Assembly (NCBI GenBank): GCA_050633625.1
Contig: JBOEGW010000004.1
Coordinates: 434,001-498,000 of the forward strand
DNA from: JBOEGW01 sp050633625
Lineage (GTDB): Bacteria > Pseudomonadota > Alphaproteobacteria > Rhodobacterales > Rhodobacteraceae
Length of the DNA: 64,000 bases
Direction of reading: 5' to 3'
Made by a program: the position numbers and the translations under genes. This document shows positions 43,374 to 52,613 of this stretch, one piece after another (the first letter of the stretch is position 1; each line of letters begins with the position of its first letter). The notes below the pieces were generated by a model, which had not been told where the DNA came from, did not search any database, and saw only the letters and a program-made list of their open reading frames with translations.

Positions 43374-44669
43374 TTAGCCGCCGTACCCCAACATGCGCGG
43401 TAAGAACAAGACGAAGTCGGGCACAAAGGTGATCACCATCAATGCGACCAGCAGCGCGAGGATGAAAGGCCAGATGTCCTTGATGATCCGGGCGATGGGC
43501 TGTTCGGTGATATTGGCGGTGATGAACAAGAGGAGACCGTAGGGCGGCGTGATCAGCCCCAGCATGGCGTTGACCACGACGATCACCCCAAAGTGCACAA
43601 GGTCGATCCCTTGTGCTTGGACCGAGGGGATCAGGATCGGCACGATGATCAGCAAAATCGCCCCGCCTTCGAGCACCATCCCAAGCATGAGGAAGATCAG
43701 GTTGATCACGATTAGGAACTGGAACCGGGTGAATTCATACTGGGCGAGCCAATCTGAAATCGTGATTGGCAGGTTTTCGCGGGTGATCACGTAGTTGAAG
43801 GTGATCGCGCCGGCCACGAGCACCCCGACCGAGGCGGTGGAACGGGCGGAGCCAACAAGCGCGCCATAAAAATCCTTGAGCGAGACTGAGCGGTAAAACA
43901 GCGCCGAGACCAGCAGCGCGTAAAGCGCGGCCACGGCAGCGGCTTCGGTTGGGGTCATGGTGCCGGAATAAATTCCGCCAAGCAGGATCACCGGCAACAT
44001 GAGCGCTGGCAGCGCTTTCCAGGTGATGCGGGGCAGGTCGCGCACAGGCACCACTTCGTCAATTGGGAAGTTACGTTTGCGGGCAATTGCGTAGTTCATT
44101 ACCCCCATAGACAGCGCCATCAAGAGGCCGGGCAACATGCCTGCGGCAAACAAAAAGCCCACCGATTGATCAGAGACAATCGCATAGAGCACCATCGGGA
44201 TGGACGGCGGGATGATCGGGCCGACTGTGGCGGTGGCGGCGGTGATCGCGGCGGCGTAGCTCTTGGTGTATTGGCCATCGCGGGTCATCATGTTGATGAT
44301 GATTTTCCCCATGCCTACAGCATCGGCCACGGCTGAGCCGGACATGCCAGAGAAAATCAGCGAGGACACAACATTGACGTGCCCCAGCCCGCCGCGAAAC
44401 CGCCCAACGAGCGCTTGGGCAAAGCGCAACAGACGATCCGCAAGGGAGCCGATGTTCATGATGTCAGCGGCAAGAATAAACAGCGGAATGGCCAGCAGGG
44501 TGTAGTTGTTGAACAGCCCTTGCAGCATGGTTTCGGCGGCAATCGAGGTGTCCGGGCCAGCGATGATCAGGTACACAAAACTACCTGCGAGCATGGACAG
44601 GCCAACAGATGCGCCGAACAAAGTCAGCGCGACAATGACGATAAGGCTCAGGACAAACGGATCAATCAT
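43374..44669 (-). CDS. TRAP transporter large permease (DctM type)
   Basis: A 431-residue, roughly 12-helix subunit that carries the substrate in TRAP transport. Signature pieces are LFNNYTLLAIPLFILAADIM, GHVNVVSSLIFSGMSGSAVA, ATATVGPIIPPSIPMVLYAI, SGTMTPTEAAAVAALYALL and VVNAMLGLITPPYGLLLFI. The start at 44669 overlaps the end of the small permease by 8 bp. It is the last of an operon: the shikimate dehydrogenase-like gene, dctP, dctQ and dctM. Confidence 0.95.
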   Translation of the reverse strand: MIDPFVLSLIVIVALTLFGASVGLSMLAGSFVYLIIAGPDTSIAAETMLQGLFNNYTLLAIPLFILAADIMNIGSLADRLLRFAQALVGRFRGGLGHVNVVSSLIFSGMSGSAVADAVGMGKIIINMMTRDGQYTKSYAAAITAATATVGPIIPPSIPMVLYAIVSDQSVGFLFAAGMLPGLLMALSMGVMNYAIARKRNFPIDEVVPVRDLPRITWKALPALMLPVILLGGIYSGTMTPTEAAAVAALYALLVSALFYRSVSLKDFYGALVGSARSTASVGVLVAGAITFNYVITRENLPITISDWLAQYEFTRFQFLIVINLIFLMLGMVLEGGAILLIIVPILIPSVQAQGIDLVHFGVIVVVNAMLGLITPPYGLLLFITANITEQPIARIIKDIWPFILALLVALMVITFVPDFVLFLPRMLGYGG

Positions 44670-45183
44670 AGTCGTGGCCCTCTGGGTTTTCGGCGGTGTT
44701 GAACAGGCGACCAGATCCGCTGAGTCCGGCATAGGCGGAGATCAAACCGCGCAGGGCAACGGAGATGGCGAAGGGGATATAGATCACGAAGACCCAGAAA
44801 AACGGGATGCGGATATAGGCGGTTTTCTCGCGCATCATAAAGGTGAGGTAGTCCCAGCACGCGGGCAGGGTATAGAGAAAGATCGCGGCCAAGGTCAGCC
44901 CAGTGATGACGTCCATCACCCGGCGCGCGCCGCGCGGCAGGGCTGCGTAGAGCACATCAAGACGGATGATATCGCTGTCGCGCACCACAAAGGCGAAGCC
45001 AAACAAGATGCCCCAAAGCCAGGCGATTGTGACCCATTCAACGGTCCAACCCATTGGCATATTTGTGAAATACCGAAAGAAAATCTGCAACAGGAAGGTC
45101 ACGAACATAGAGAATAAGAGCGCTGCGAGGATAAACTCCGCCCCCTTTCCCAATACACGTCGGATGGTATTGATCTTATCCAT
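44662..45183 (-). CDS. TRAP transporter small permease (DctQ type)
   Basis: A 173-residue, four-helix protein: EFILAALLFSMFVTFLLQIF, TVEWVTIAWLWGILFGFAFV, RVMDVITGLTLAAIFLYTLP, and VFVIYIPFAISVALRGLI. The EWVTIAWLWGIL and PFAISVALRG positions match DctQ. It works with DctM as the membrane part of a sodium-driven importer. It lies between dctP and dctM. Confidence 0.92.
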   Translation of the reverse strand: MDKINTIRRVLGKGAEFILAALLFSMFVTFLLQIFFRYFTNMPMGWTVEWVTIAWLWGILFGFAFVVRDSDIIRLDVLYAALPRGARRVMDVITGLTLAAIFLYTLPACWDYLTFMMREKTAYIRIPFFWVFVIYIPFAISVALRGLISAYAGLSGSGRLFNTAENPEGHDYD

Positions 45184-45250
45184 GTCCCTCTCCCCATTTT
45201 GAAAACAGGCGAGGTCTCCCCCGCCTGTGTATGCGTTTTTGGGCTGCGCC

Positions 45251-46225
45251 TTACTGGCCGACTGCGACGATCGCGTCGATCAGGCCCTCTGGCCAATCAG
45301 CGGAGTATTTGGAGTCGCGATAGACGCCAAGAACGTGCTCTTGGAAGGCCGCGTTGTTGGGTTCATACACAACGACGCCGCTTTCTTCGATCTTGGTGCG
45401 CAGCTCGGATTCCAACTTGATGGTTTCCGCATCAAGCGCGGCTTCGAAGTTGTCAGCGCATTCCTGAACCTTGGCTTGCTGGGTCTCGGTCATCGAGTTC
45501 CACTTGTCGAGGCCGATGGTGAATTCGTTGGCCGCGATGAGGTGCGAGGTGGTGCCGATGTGGGTCATCACTTCGTGGAATTTCATCGAGTAGGTCGCCG
45601 GGAAGCCGTTGTCCTGACCGTCGATCGCGCCGGTTTGCAGCGCTGTGTAGACTTCGGTGAAGGCCACAGGAACGGGAGTCGCGCCCATTGCGGAGCCAAC
45701 AAACTGCCAGCCTTCGCCGCCGGGCATACGCAGCTTCAGACCTTCGAGGTCCGCCGGGGTCATCAGCTCTTTATCGCCTTTATAACCAAGGTGACGTGCG
45801 CCGATGTAAGGGTAGGCGAGGATTTTGACGCCAGCTTTTTCTTCGATTTCCGCTTCCAGATCGGCCAATACATCGCTGTCGTATGTGGCGCGCATGTGGG
45901 CGTAGTCACGGAACAAGAACGGTGTGCCAAGAACGGATGTGGAGGGAACTTGGTTGTAGAAATCAAAGATCGCCAAGTTGCCCATGTCGAGGTTGCCGCG
46001 CTGCATGGCGGTCAGCTCGGTGCCTTGTTTGAACAAGGTCGCGCCGTGATAGGCTTTGAATTCGAACTCGTCGCCCAGACAGCCGCCGAACGCGTCTTTG
46101 AGAATGGCAGAGCGCGGATCGGTCTCTGGCACAGTGTCAGAGTATGTGAGAGTCACTTTGTCGGCGGCCGTTGCGGCCCCCGCTGCCAGAATGGCGAGTA
46201 CGGAAAGTGTAGGTGTTAGACGCAT
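45251..46225 (-). CDS. TRAP transporter substrate-binding protein (DctP type)
   Basis: A 324-residue periplasmic protein with a signal peptide (LSVLAILAAGAATA, cleavage before ADKV). The substrate loop GLKLRMPGGEGWQFVGSAMG carries the arginine that pins carboxylates, and VPVAFTEVYTALQTGAIDGQ is the usual second signature. Position beside a shikimate/quinate dehydrogenase-like enzyme suggests a carboxylate such as shikimate, quinate or a related cyclic acid; this is inference from context. Confidence 0.93.
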   Translation of the reverse strand: MRLTPTLSVLAILAAGAATAADKVTLTYSDTVPETDPRSAILKDAFGGCLGDEFEFKAYHGATLFKQGTELTAMQRGNLDMGNLAIFDFYNQVPSTSVLGTPFLFRDYAHMRATYDSDVLADLEAEIEEKAGVKILAYPYIGARHLGYKGDKELMTPADLEGLKLRMPGGEGWQFVGSAMGATPVPVAFTEVYTALQTGAIDGQDNGFPATYSMKFHEVMTHIGTTSHLIAANEFTIGLDKWNSMTETQQAKVQECADNFEAALDAETIKLESELRTKIEESGVVVYEPNNAAFQEHVLGVYRDSKYSADWPEGLIDAIVAVGQ

Positions 46226-46251
46226 GGTATCCTCCCTTATGCGTTTAAGAA

Positions 46252-47163
46252 TTAGTCGTTGAGGGTTTCGAAGGTGGCCCGCATCCGTAGGGCGTCCGGG
46301 CGACATCCGCTGAACAGCTCAAAGGCGCGCACAGCTTGAAACACCGCCATGCCAGAGCCATCAAGGACGCGGCAGCCTTTTGCGCGCGCGGTTGCAAGGA
46401 GCTTGGTTTCGCGGGGGAAATAGACGATGTCCGTGACCCAATGGCGGGCTTCGATATGGGCTGGATCAATCGCCATTCCCGGCAATTTTGCCATGCCCAT
46501 TGGGGTGGCGTTGACGATGCCATCTGCCGTGCGCGCGGCGCTCAATAGGCTTCTGACAGCCTCGCCACCTACTTCATCTGCAAGGGCTTGTGCCGCTTCT
46601 AAATCAAGATCATAGACCATGACATGGCGCACACCAAGATGGCGCAACGCGTGGGCAACTGCGCCACCTGCGCCGCCCGCACCAAGGAGCAAAACGCTTT
46701 CCTTGAAGGCTTCTGGCAAGCCAAGGCGTAGGCTTTCAGCGAAGCCCCAGAAATCCGTGTTATGCCCATAGCGGCGCCCGTCTTTGAACACGACAGTGTT
46801 CACGGCACCCACTTTTTGAGCAGCAGGCGACAGCTCATCGAGCAGGTCAATCACGTCGCGCTTGAACGGGAAAGTGATGTTTAGCCCAGCGAAGCCCTCA
46901 CGTTCGGCCTGTTCTAGCAGTGTGCTCAGGGTTGGGGCGTCTCGCATCGAGTCAGGGTCGAGTAATTCGTAGCGGTAATCCAGCCCATGCGCGCCGCCTT
47001 CAGCGATATGCATCGCGGGGGTGCGCGATTTGGCGATGCCGCGGCCCACCAAACCAACACGGGTAATGGGCCAGTGAGCCGTTTGGGCGGCGTGCTCACG
47101 CGCCGTGACCTGAATGTCGGATAGACTTGGTGCGGCTGTTTCTGCGGCTTGGCCGGTGCCCAT
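46252..47163 (-). CDS. Shikimate dehydrogenase family protein (AroE/quinate-shikimate type)
   Basis: A 303-residue NAD(P)-dependent enzyme. VGLVGRGIAKSRTPAMHIAE is the substrate-binding start, GLNITFPFKRDVIDLLDEL holds the catalytic lysine, and YGHNTDFWGFAESL the catalytic aspartate; the cofactor loop is LLLGAGGAGGAVAHALRHLG. It is longer than housekeeping AroE and lies in an operon with a TRAP transporter under a divergent TetR regulator, which suggests a catabolic role with quinate or shikimate. The N-terminal extension of about 33 residues may be over-called. Confidence 0.88.
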   Translation of the reverse strand: MGTGQAAETAAPSLSDIQVTAREHAAQTAHWPITRVGLVGRGIAKSRTPAMHIAEGGAHGLDYRYELLDPDSMRDAPTLSTLLEQAEREGFAGLNITFPFKRDVIDLLDELSPAAQKVGAVNTVVFKDGRRYGHNTDFWGFAESLRLGLPEAFKESVLLLGAGGAGGAVAHALRHLGVRHVMVYDLDLEAAQALADEVGGEAVRSLLSAARTADGIVNATPMGMAKLPGMAIDPAHIEARHWVTDIVYFPRETKLLATARAKGCRVLDGSGMAVFQAVRAFELFSGCRPDALRMRATFETLND

Positions 47164-47220
47164 GATGACGTCCTCCCTTTGCCAGAAGTCTTTCGAATCT
47201 GGTGACAGGCAAATTGTACT

Positions 47221-47269
47221 GGGCGTTTAATTCTGTCAACACTTTTAACTTGGGGTTTAATTTTGACCA
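47221..47269. promoter_or_regulatory. Direct-repeat operator between the TRAP operon and tetR
   Basis: GGCGTTTAATTCTGTCAA and GGGTTTAATTTTGACC are two copies of a (G)GTTTAATTnTG motif whose GTTTAATT cores start at 47225 and 47255, exactly 30 bp apart, about three helical turns. On the minus strand TTGACA, then TACAAT 15 bp on, overlap the first copy, so a regulator bound here would cover the operon promoter. The rest of the 163-bp gap holds no gene. Confidence 0.6.
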
Positions 47270-47326
47270 TGCTACCCAATCAGCGGGGGCGGAAAGGTCA
47301 GGCGGAGAGGAGGCCGTGATAAGCTT

Positions 47327-47986
47327 ATGAAAAATAAAGAAAACCGCAAAGCCGGCTGGAAACAAGACCCGGAAAACGTCAAGCGCGATATCCTGCATGC
47401 CGCTATGAAAGAATTCGCGCGCAGCGGTCTTTCCGGGGCCAAAATTGATGATATTTCCGCCATGACGAGCACGTCAAAGCGCATGATCTACTACTATTTT
47501 GGCGACAAGGCTGGCCTGTATGTGGCAGCGTTGGAGGCGGCGTATTCGATGGTGCGCGCCGGCGAGGATCAGCTCGATTTGGAAGGCAAAACGCCCCTCG
47601 CGGCCTTGGGCGCACTTGTGGCCTTTACCTTCGATCACCACCGCCAGAACCCCGATTTCATTCGGATGGTGATGATCGAAAATGTACATCACGCCGAATA
47701 CCTTAAGCCCTCGAAAGTGATCCGCGAGGCCAATCTGGCGGCGATTTCAAAGCTTGAGGCCTTGATTGCGCGCGGTCAGGCGGAGGGGGCGTTTCGCGAT
47801 GGGATCAACGCGACAGAGCTGCATTGGCAGATTTCGGCGCTCTCTGTGTTCAATGTCTCGAATAAACCTACGTTTTCAGCCCTGTTTGGCAATGAGCTTT
47901 ACACGGGCAAGGGGCAAAATAGCCTGCGCGACCGCGTTGTGGCGATGATTTTGGCGGATGTGCAAAAGGAAAAGACGCATGATTAA
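47327..47986 (+). CDS. TetR-family transcriptional regulator
   Basis: A 219-residue regulator. The N-terminal HTH is ILHAAMKEFARSGLSGAKID followed by DISAMTSTSKRMIYYYFGDK, and LYVAALEAAYSMVRAGEDQL begins the ligand-binding domain. It is divergent from the shikimate dehydrogenase/TRAP operon and probably controls it through the direct repeats at 47221-47269. It overlaps the following esterase by 8 bp, so the two are co-transcribed. Confidence 0.93.
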   Translation: MKNKENRKAGWKQDPENVKRDILHAAMKEFARSGLSGAKIDDISAMTSTSKRMIYYYFGDKAGLYVAALEAAYSMVRAGEDQLDLEGKTPLAALGALVAFTFDHHRQNPDFIRMVMIENVHHAEYLKPSKVIREANLAAISKLEALIARGQAEGAFRDGINATELHWQISALSVFNVSNKPTFSALFGNELYTGKGQNSLRDRVVAMILADVQKEKTHD

Positions 47987-48926
47987 TCCCGAAATTGACA
48001 GGTTCATGGACCGTTGGACGGCAGAATGGGCGACGTTAAAAGAGGGAGCAACGCCGCAAGATCGCCGTGCGCATTTTGAGGAGGTTGCCGCCAATATGGC
48101 CTTGCCCGCGCCAGCCGATGTGGATGCGTCGCAAGAGCATTGGGTGGCTTGTCCGGCGGGTGATGTCCGGGTGCGGGTCTATCGTTATGAAGGGGCAGAA
48201 ACGCAGCCTTGTTTGATCTATGCGCATGGGGGTGCTTTCATGCAGGGCAGCCCGGAAACCCACGCCGACATCACCGCCCGGCTCGCGTCTTGGGCGCGCC
48301 AGACTGTGATCAGCGTCGATTATGCGCTTTGCCCGGAACACCCTTTTCCGGCGGCCTATTTGCAGCTTTGTGAGGTCGTGCGCTGGGTCCATGCAGAGGC
48401 GGACGCGCTCAAGATTGACCCGGCGCGCATTTCGATTGGTGGCGACAGCGCGGGCGGCAACCTTGCGGCGGCTGTTGCGCTCACCAAGAAGGATGAATTT
48501 GATTTTAAGGCGCAACTGTTGATCTATCCGGCCACGGATTTTGACTTGAGCCGCCCGTCGATGATTGAGAATGCTGAAGCGCCGTTGTTGCAAACGCGCG
48601 GCATGCCCGGCGTGAACCGGATGTATGTGGGCGGAGAGGCGCATGAGGACTTGTTGACGACTGATCCGCGCGTGGCGCCATTTGTGGCGCAAGATCATAG
48701 CGGTTTGGCCCCGGCTTTCATCGCTGTTGCCGAGAACGATCCGTTGCGCGACAGCGGTGTGGTTTATGCTGAAAAGCTGGAAAGCGCGGGCGTTGATGTG
48801 ACGCTGGATTTGGGGGAAGGGCTGATTCACGGTTATTTGCGCGCCATGGACTATTGCGCCGACAGCGAGGCCAAACTGCGCGATATGGCTGCATGGCTGA
48901 TGCGCCAAAACGCCCTCTCCACATGA
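47979..48926 (+). CDS. Alpha/beta-hydrolase fold-3 esterase (HSL family)
   Basis: A 315-residue esterase. The hormone-sensitive-lipase type oxyanion motif is LIYAHGGAFMQGSPETHAD, the nucleophile elbow is ISIGGDSAGGNLAAAVAL, and the late His is in LGEGLIHGYLRAMDY. The ATG at 47979 lies inside the end of tetR. In context it may cleave an ester such as a chlorogenate- or quinate-type conjugate to release the substrate of the divergent TRAP operon; that link is inference. Confidence 0.88.
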   Translation: MINPEIDRFMDRWTAEWATLKEGATPQDRRAHFEEVAANMALPAPADVDASQEHWVACPAGDVRVRVYRYEGAETQPCLIYAHGGAFMQGSPETHADITARLASWARQTVISVDYALCPEHPFPAAYLQLCEVVRWVHAEADALKIDPARISIGGDSAGGNLAAAVALTKKDEFDFKAQLLIYPATDFDLSRPSMIENAEAPLLQTRGMPGVNRMYVGGEAHEDLLTTDPRVAPFVAQDHSGLAPAFIAVAENDPLRDSGVVYAEKLESAGVDVTLDLGEGLIHGYLRAMDYCADSEAKLRDMAAWLMRQNALST

Positions 48927-48992
48927 CATAGATCAGATACGCCGTGCCGGGTCGCCTTTAAGATGGGGAGACCCAGACAGGAAAGCGGCGCA

Positions 48993-49457
48993 ATGAGATT
49001 GACCTTGAAAACGAATTTGGCGGCGCGGGTCTTGATGCATTGCGCTGTCAATTCCGGGCGTTTGGTGCGCTCCAGTGAGATTGCGGTGGCCTGCAATGCG
49101 TCGGGCAATCATCTGAGCCAAGTGATCCACCGGCTTCAACAATTGGGATATGTGAACACGCAACGAGGGCGTGGCGGCGGGCTGAGTTTGGCGCTGGATG
49201 CTGGCGAAATTTCGATTGGTCAATTGTTTCGCGAGTTTGAAGGCGGGGCGCCGTTTGGCGCGTGTTTTGCGGCGCAGGACAACGATTGCCCGCTCACGCC
49301 TGCGTGCCGCTTGCGCGGCCATGTCAGCCGCGCGGTTGAGGCCTTTTATGGCGCGCTGGATGAGGTCACGTTGCGCGCATTGATCGAGGACAATGCAGGG
49401 CTTGAGCGCATTTTGAGACCGCCCGTCGCTGTCCCTTGCGGCGCACCACAAGGCTAG
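48993..49457 (+). CDS. Rrf2-family regulator, NsrR-like (Fe-S, nitric-oxide sensing)
   Basis: A 154-residue protein. The winged helix spans MRLTLKTNLAARVLMHCAVN to GNHLSQVIHRLQQLGYVNTQ with RGRGGGLSLAL as the wing, and three cysteines at 91, 99 and 105 (CFAAQDNDCPLTPACRLRG) match the NsrR cluster ligands, including the CPLTPACRL motif. NsrR senses nitric oxide through a 4Fe-4S or 2Fe-2S cluster. AGGAAAG precedes the ATG. No nitric-oxide-detoxifying gene is adjacent, so its targets lie elsewhere. Confidence 0.85.
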   Translation: MRLTLKTNLAARVLMHCAVNSGRLVRSSEIAVACNASGNHLSQVIHRLQQLGYVNTQRGRGGGLSLALDAGEISIGQLFREFEGGAPFGACFAAQDNDCPLTPACRLRGHVSRAVEAFYGALDEVTLRALIEDNAGLERILRPPVAVPCGAPQG

Positions 49458-49481
49458 GCCTTTTCTGGCGCGGCGAAGGTT

Positions 49482-52400
49482 TTATTCTGCCGCCGCATGC
49501 GCCTCGTCGGGGGCTTTGGGCGTGAAGCGGCTGACAAAAGCGCCTAAACGGTCCGTGTAAAGGACCATCACCGGCACCACAACGAGCGTCAGGATGGAGG
49601 AGGAAATCAACCCGCCAATCACAGCATGGGCCATGGAGGCGTTTTGCCCGGAGCCGCCGTGCAGGTTGAGCGCGAGAGGCAACATCCCAAAGATCATGGC
49701 AAGGGTTGTCATGACGATTGGCCGAAACCGGGTCGTGCCCGCCGAGACCAGGGCGTCATAGCGGTTCATGCCTTCTTCGCGCACCTGTTGGTTTGCGTAG
49801 TCGACAAGGAGAATTGCGTTCTTGGTCACAAGCCCCATGAGCATGATGAAGCCAATGATCGAGAAGATGTTGAGCGTGCTGTCAAAGATCAGCAAGCCGC
49901 CAAGCACGCCGATCAGCGAGAGGGGCAAGGAGGTCATGATCGCGAAGGGCTGCAAGAAAGAGGCGAATTGGCTGGCGAGCACGATATAGATGAAGATCAC
50001 CGCCAAGCCGAGCGCAGCAACGGCGGCAAACATGGTGTCTGCCATTTGTTCTGCGTCGCCTCCTGTTGTCGCCTCATAGCCAAAGGGCAGGGCGAGCGCG
50101 TCCATCTTTTCTTGGATGGCGGCAGTGACATCGCCGGGGCGCACGCCGCTTTCAAGGTTGGAAGTGACGTTGACTGCGCGGGTGCGGTTTTTGCGGTTGA
50201 TCTCGCCCGGCCCTTCTGAGGGGACCACTTGCGCGACCTGATCCAAGCGGATTGTGCCAGACGCGCCGGTTGCGCCAGATTGTGCGAGGGGCAACGCGCC
50301 AAGGGCGGCGGGGTCATTGCGGGATTCGCGCGGCAAGCGCACCACAACGTCAAAGCTATCGCCGCGCGGGCTTGTCCACTCGGAGACAGTTTGGCCTTCG
50401 AGCATCGAGGAGAGCGTTGTGCCCACCAGATTGATCGAAACGCCAAGGTCAAAGGCGGCGTCACGGTCGACGATGATACCCAAAGTCGGCTGGGCATCGT
50501 CGAGCGAGGTTTTCACGTCCACCAGACCTTCAATTGTGTTCATTTCATCGCGTAAATCGCCTGCGAGTCGTTCAAGAACCCCTAGATCCGCGCCAGAGAT
50601 GGCGATCTGGACAGGTGCCTCAACAGGCCCCATGCCGCCCGCCGCACCGACTGTGAATTTCGCACCGACAATGGCGTTGAGCGCGTTGCGAATAGGCGAT
50701 GTCAGCTCTTGCGGCGATCGGCTGCGTTCGCTTTTGGGCACGAGGCGGGCGATGATTGTCGCGTTGTTGTCGCCCGAGGTGGTGCCGGAGTTTACTGTGG
50801 CGTAGGTGCCTTCGATCTCAGGAAAATTGGCCCGCAAGAAGGTATCGACCTGCGTGATTTTCTCGGCAGTGCGTTCAATCGACGTGCCAACGGGCAACGA
50901 CATATCCACCTGCAATTCGCCAGTGTCCGCCGGGGGCACGAACTCGCCACCGATCATTGGGAACAGGGAAAACGAGCCGATCAGCGCGGAAAGAACAAGC
51001 CCAAGCGTGGTTTTGCGGTATTTCAGCGCCTTCTTGAGGAGTTTTGCGTATTGCTGGCCAAGCCAGTCAAAGAAGTGTTCGAACTTGCCGATTTGACGCC
51101 CCAAGAAGCCACGTTTTGCGTCTTTATCGGCGGCCGGATCGTACCAGACGGAGGACATCATCGGGTCAAGCGTGAAGGAGACAAACAAGGAGATGATAAC
51201 GGCGACTGACACTGTGATGCCGAACTGCAAGAAGAACTTGCCGACGATCCCGTCCATAAAGGCCACTGGCATGAACACCGCGACAATGGAGAGCGTTGTG
51301 GCGAGCACGGCGAGGCCGATTTCGTTTGTGCCATCCAGCGCGGCGCGAAAGTGGCTCTTGCCCATATGCAAATGTCGCATGATGTTTTCGCGCACCACGA
51401 TCGCGTCATCAATCAAGATGCCAACGGCCAATGAAAGCGCGAGCAAGGTCATCATGTTGAGGGTGAAACCCAACAGGTAGATCGCTGTCATGGTGCCAAT
51501 GATCGAGATGGGCAGGGTGAGGCCCGTGATGACGGTGGAGCGCCATGAATTGAGGAACAAGAACACGATCACAACCGCAAGGGCTGCGCCCTCAATCATC
51601 ATGGATTGTACGGAGTGGAAGCTCTCAATCACCGGGGTTGCGTTGTTGCGCAAAATCTCAATGTTCAGCGCTTCAAGCTGTGGATCGGCGTTCAGCTTTT
51701 CCACCATATGCGTGACTTCTTCCGCCACTGCGACGGTATTCGCGCCTTGGGTCTTGATCACGTCGATGGCGAGGGCTTCTTCGCCGTTGAGCATGGCGAG
51801 GGAGGATTTTTCCGCGAGCTGGGTGCCGACAATGGCGAGATCGCCCAGTCGGATCGGTTGGCCTGCTCGTCGTGCGACGATGATGTCTTCAAAGTCGCGA
51901 ATGGAGTCGAGGCGGCCTTCGATCTGCACTGTGCGGCTCTGAGCGTTATTGCTCACGGCCCCGGCTGGCACGTCTTGGTTGTCACTGGCGACAGCCTGCG
52001 CCACCTCGGAGATGCCAACCCCAAGAGCTGTCTGGCGGCTGGCGTCAATTTCGATGTGTACTTCGCGCGGGCGTGCGCCCACAACAGAGGCTTGACCAAC
52101 GCCGGGAAGGTTGGCGATGCGTTTGGAAATCACCTCTTCGGTGATCGTGGCCAAGGCACCGGCGTCCAGAGTTGGGGAGCGGATTCCGATGGAAATGATC
52201 GGCGAGGCGGCTGGGTCAAAACGCAGGATTTGCGGATCATTTGCCGCCTCTGGCAGGAGTGGCGTGACCGAGGACATTTTATCGCGCACATCTTGCGTGG
52301 CGGTTGGCCCGTCCACGTCCAATGAGAATTCAATCAGCACCATGGCCGAGCCAGTGCGCGCGATAGATGTCACGTTTTCGATGCCCGCAAGGGTCGAAAC

Positions 52401-52610
52401 ACCGTCCTCAATTGGCTCGATGATGTCGCCTTCCACGGCCTCAGGAGAGGCGCCGGGATAGGAGGCAACGACCACCACAATTGGGAAATCTACGTCCGGA
52501 AACTGTTCCACCGGCAAGCGCGAATAGGAAAAAAGGCCGACAACCATCATGGCCACCATGATCATGGTAGCAAAGACGGGCTGATTGACGCTGATTTTTG
52601 TCAGGAACAT
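49482..52610 (-). CDS. RND multidrug efflux pump, inner-membrane subunit (AcrB/HAE1 type)
   Basis: A 1042-residue, 12-helix proton-driven pump. The first helix and the FPDVDFPIVVVVASYPGASP lead are typical, the proton-relay pair in helix 4 is LAVGILIDDAIVVRENIMRH, and the C-terminal half repeats the pattern with LGLAVIFIYIVLASQFASFL and GFIMLMGLVTKNAILLVDYA. It exports toxic or signal molecules with an adaptor and an outer-membrane channel. The adaptor gene lies 3 bp upstream; no TolC-like gene is present in the window. Confidence 0.95.
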   Translation of the reverse strand: MFLTKISVNQPVFATMIMVAMMVVGLFSYSRLPVEQFPDVDFPIVVVVASYPGASPEAVEGDIIEPIEDGVSTLAGIENVTSIARTGSAMVLIEFSLDVDGPTATQDVRDKMSSVTPLLPEAANDPQILRFDPAASPIISIGIRSPTLDAGALATITEEVISKRIANLPGVGQASVVGARPREVHIEIDASRQTALGVGISEVAQAVASDNQDVPAGAVSNNAQSRTVQIEGRLDSIRDFEDIIVARRAGQPIRLGDLAIVGTQLAEKSSLAMLNGEEALAIDVIKTQGANTVAVAEEVTHMVEKLNADPQLEALNIEILRNNATPVIESFHSVQSMMIEGAALAVVIVFLFLNSWRSTVITGLTLPISIIGTMTAIYLLGFTLNMMTLLALSLAVGILIDDAIVVRENIMRHLHMGKSHFRAALDGTNEIGLAVLATTLSIVAVFMPVAFMDGIVGKFFLQFGITVSVAVIISLFVSFTLDPMMSSVWYDPAADKDAKRGFLGRQIGKFEHFFDWLGQQYAKLLKKALKYRKTTLGLVLSALIGSFSLFPMIGGEFVPPADTGELQVDMSLPVGTSIERTAEKITQVDTFLRANFPEIEGTYATVNSGTTSGDNNATIIARLVPKSERSRSPQELTSPIRNALNAIVGAKFTVGAAGGMGPVEAPVQIAISGADLGVLERLAGDLRDEMNTIEGLVDVKTSLDDAQPTLGIIVDRDAAFDLGVSINLVGTTLSSMLEGQTVSEWTSPRGDSFDVVVRLPRESRNDPAALGALPLAQSGATGASGTIRLDQVAQVVPSEGPGEINRKNRTRAVNVTSNLESGVRPGDVTAAIQEKMDALALPFGYEATTGGDAEQMADTMFAAVAALGLAVIFIYIVLASQFASFLQPFAIMTSLPLSLIGVLGGLLIFDSTLNIFSIIGFIMLMGLVTKNAILLVDYANQQVREEGMNRYDALVSAGTTRFRPIVMTTLAMIFGMLPLALNLHGGSGQNASMAHAVIGGLISSSILTLVVVPVMVLYTDRLGAFVSRFTPKAPDEAHAAAE

Positions 52611-52613
52611 GGA

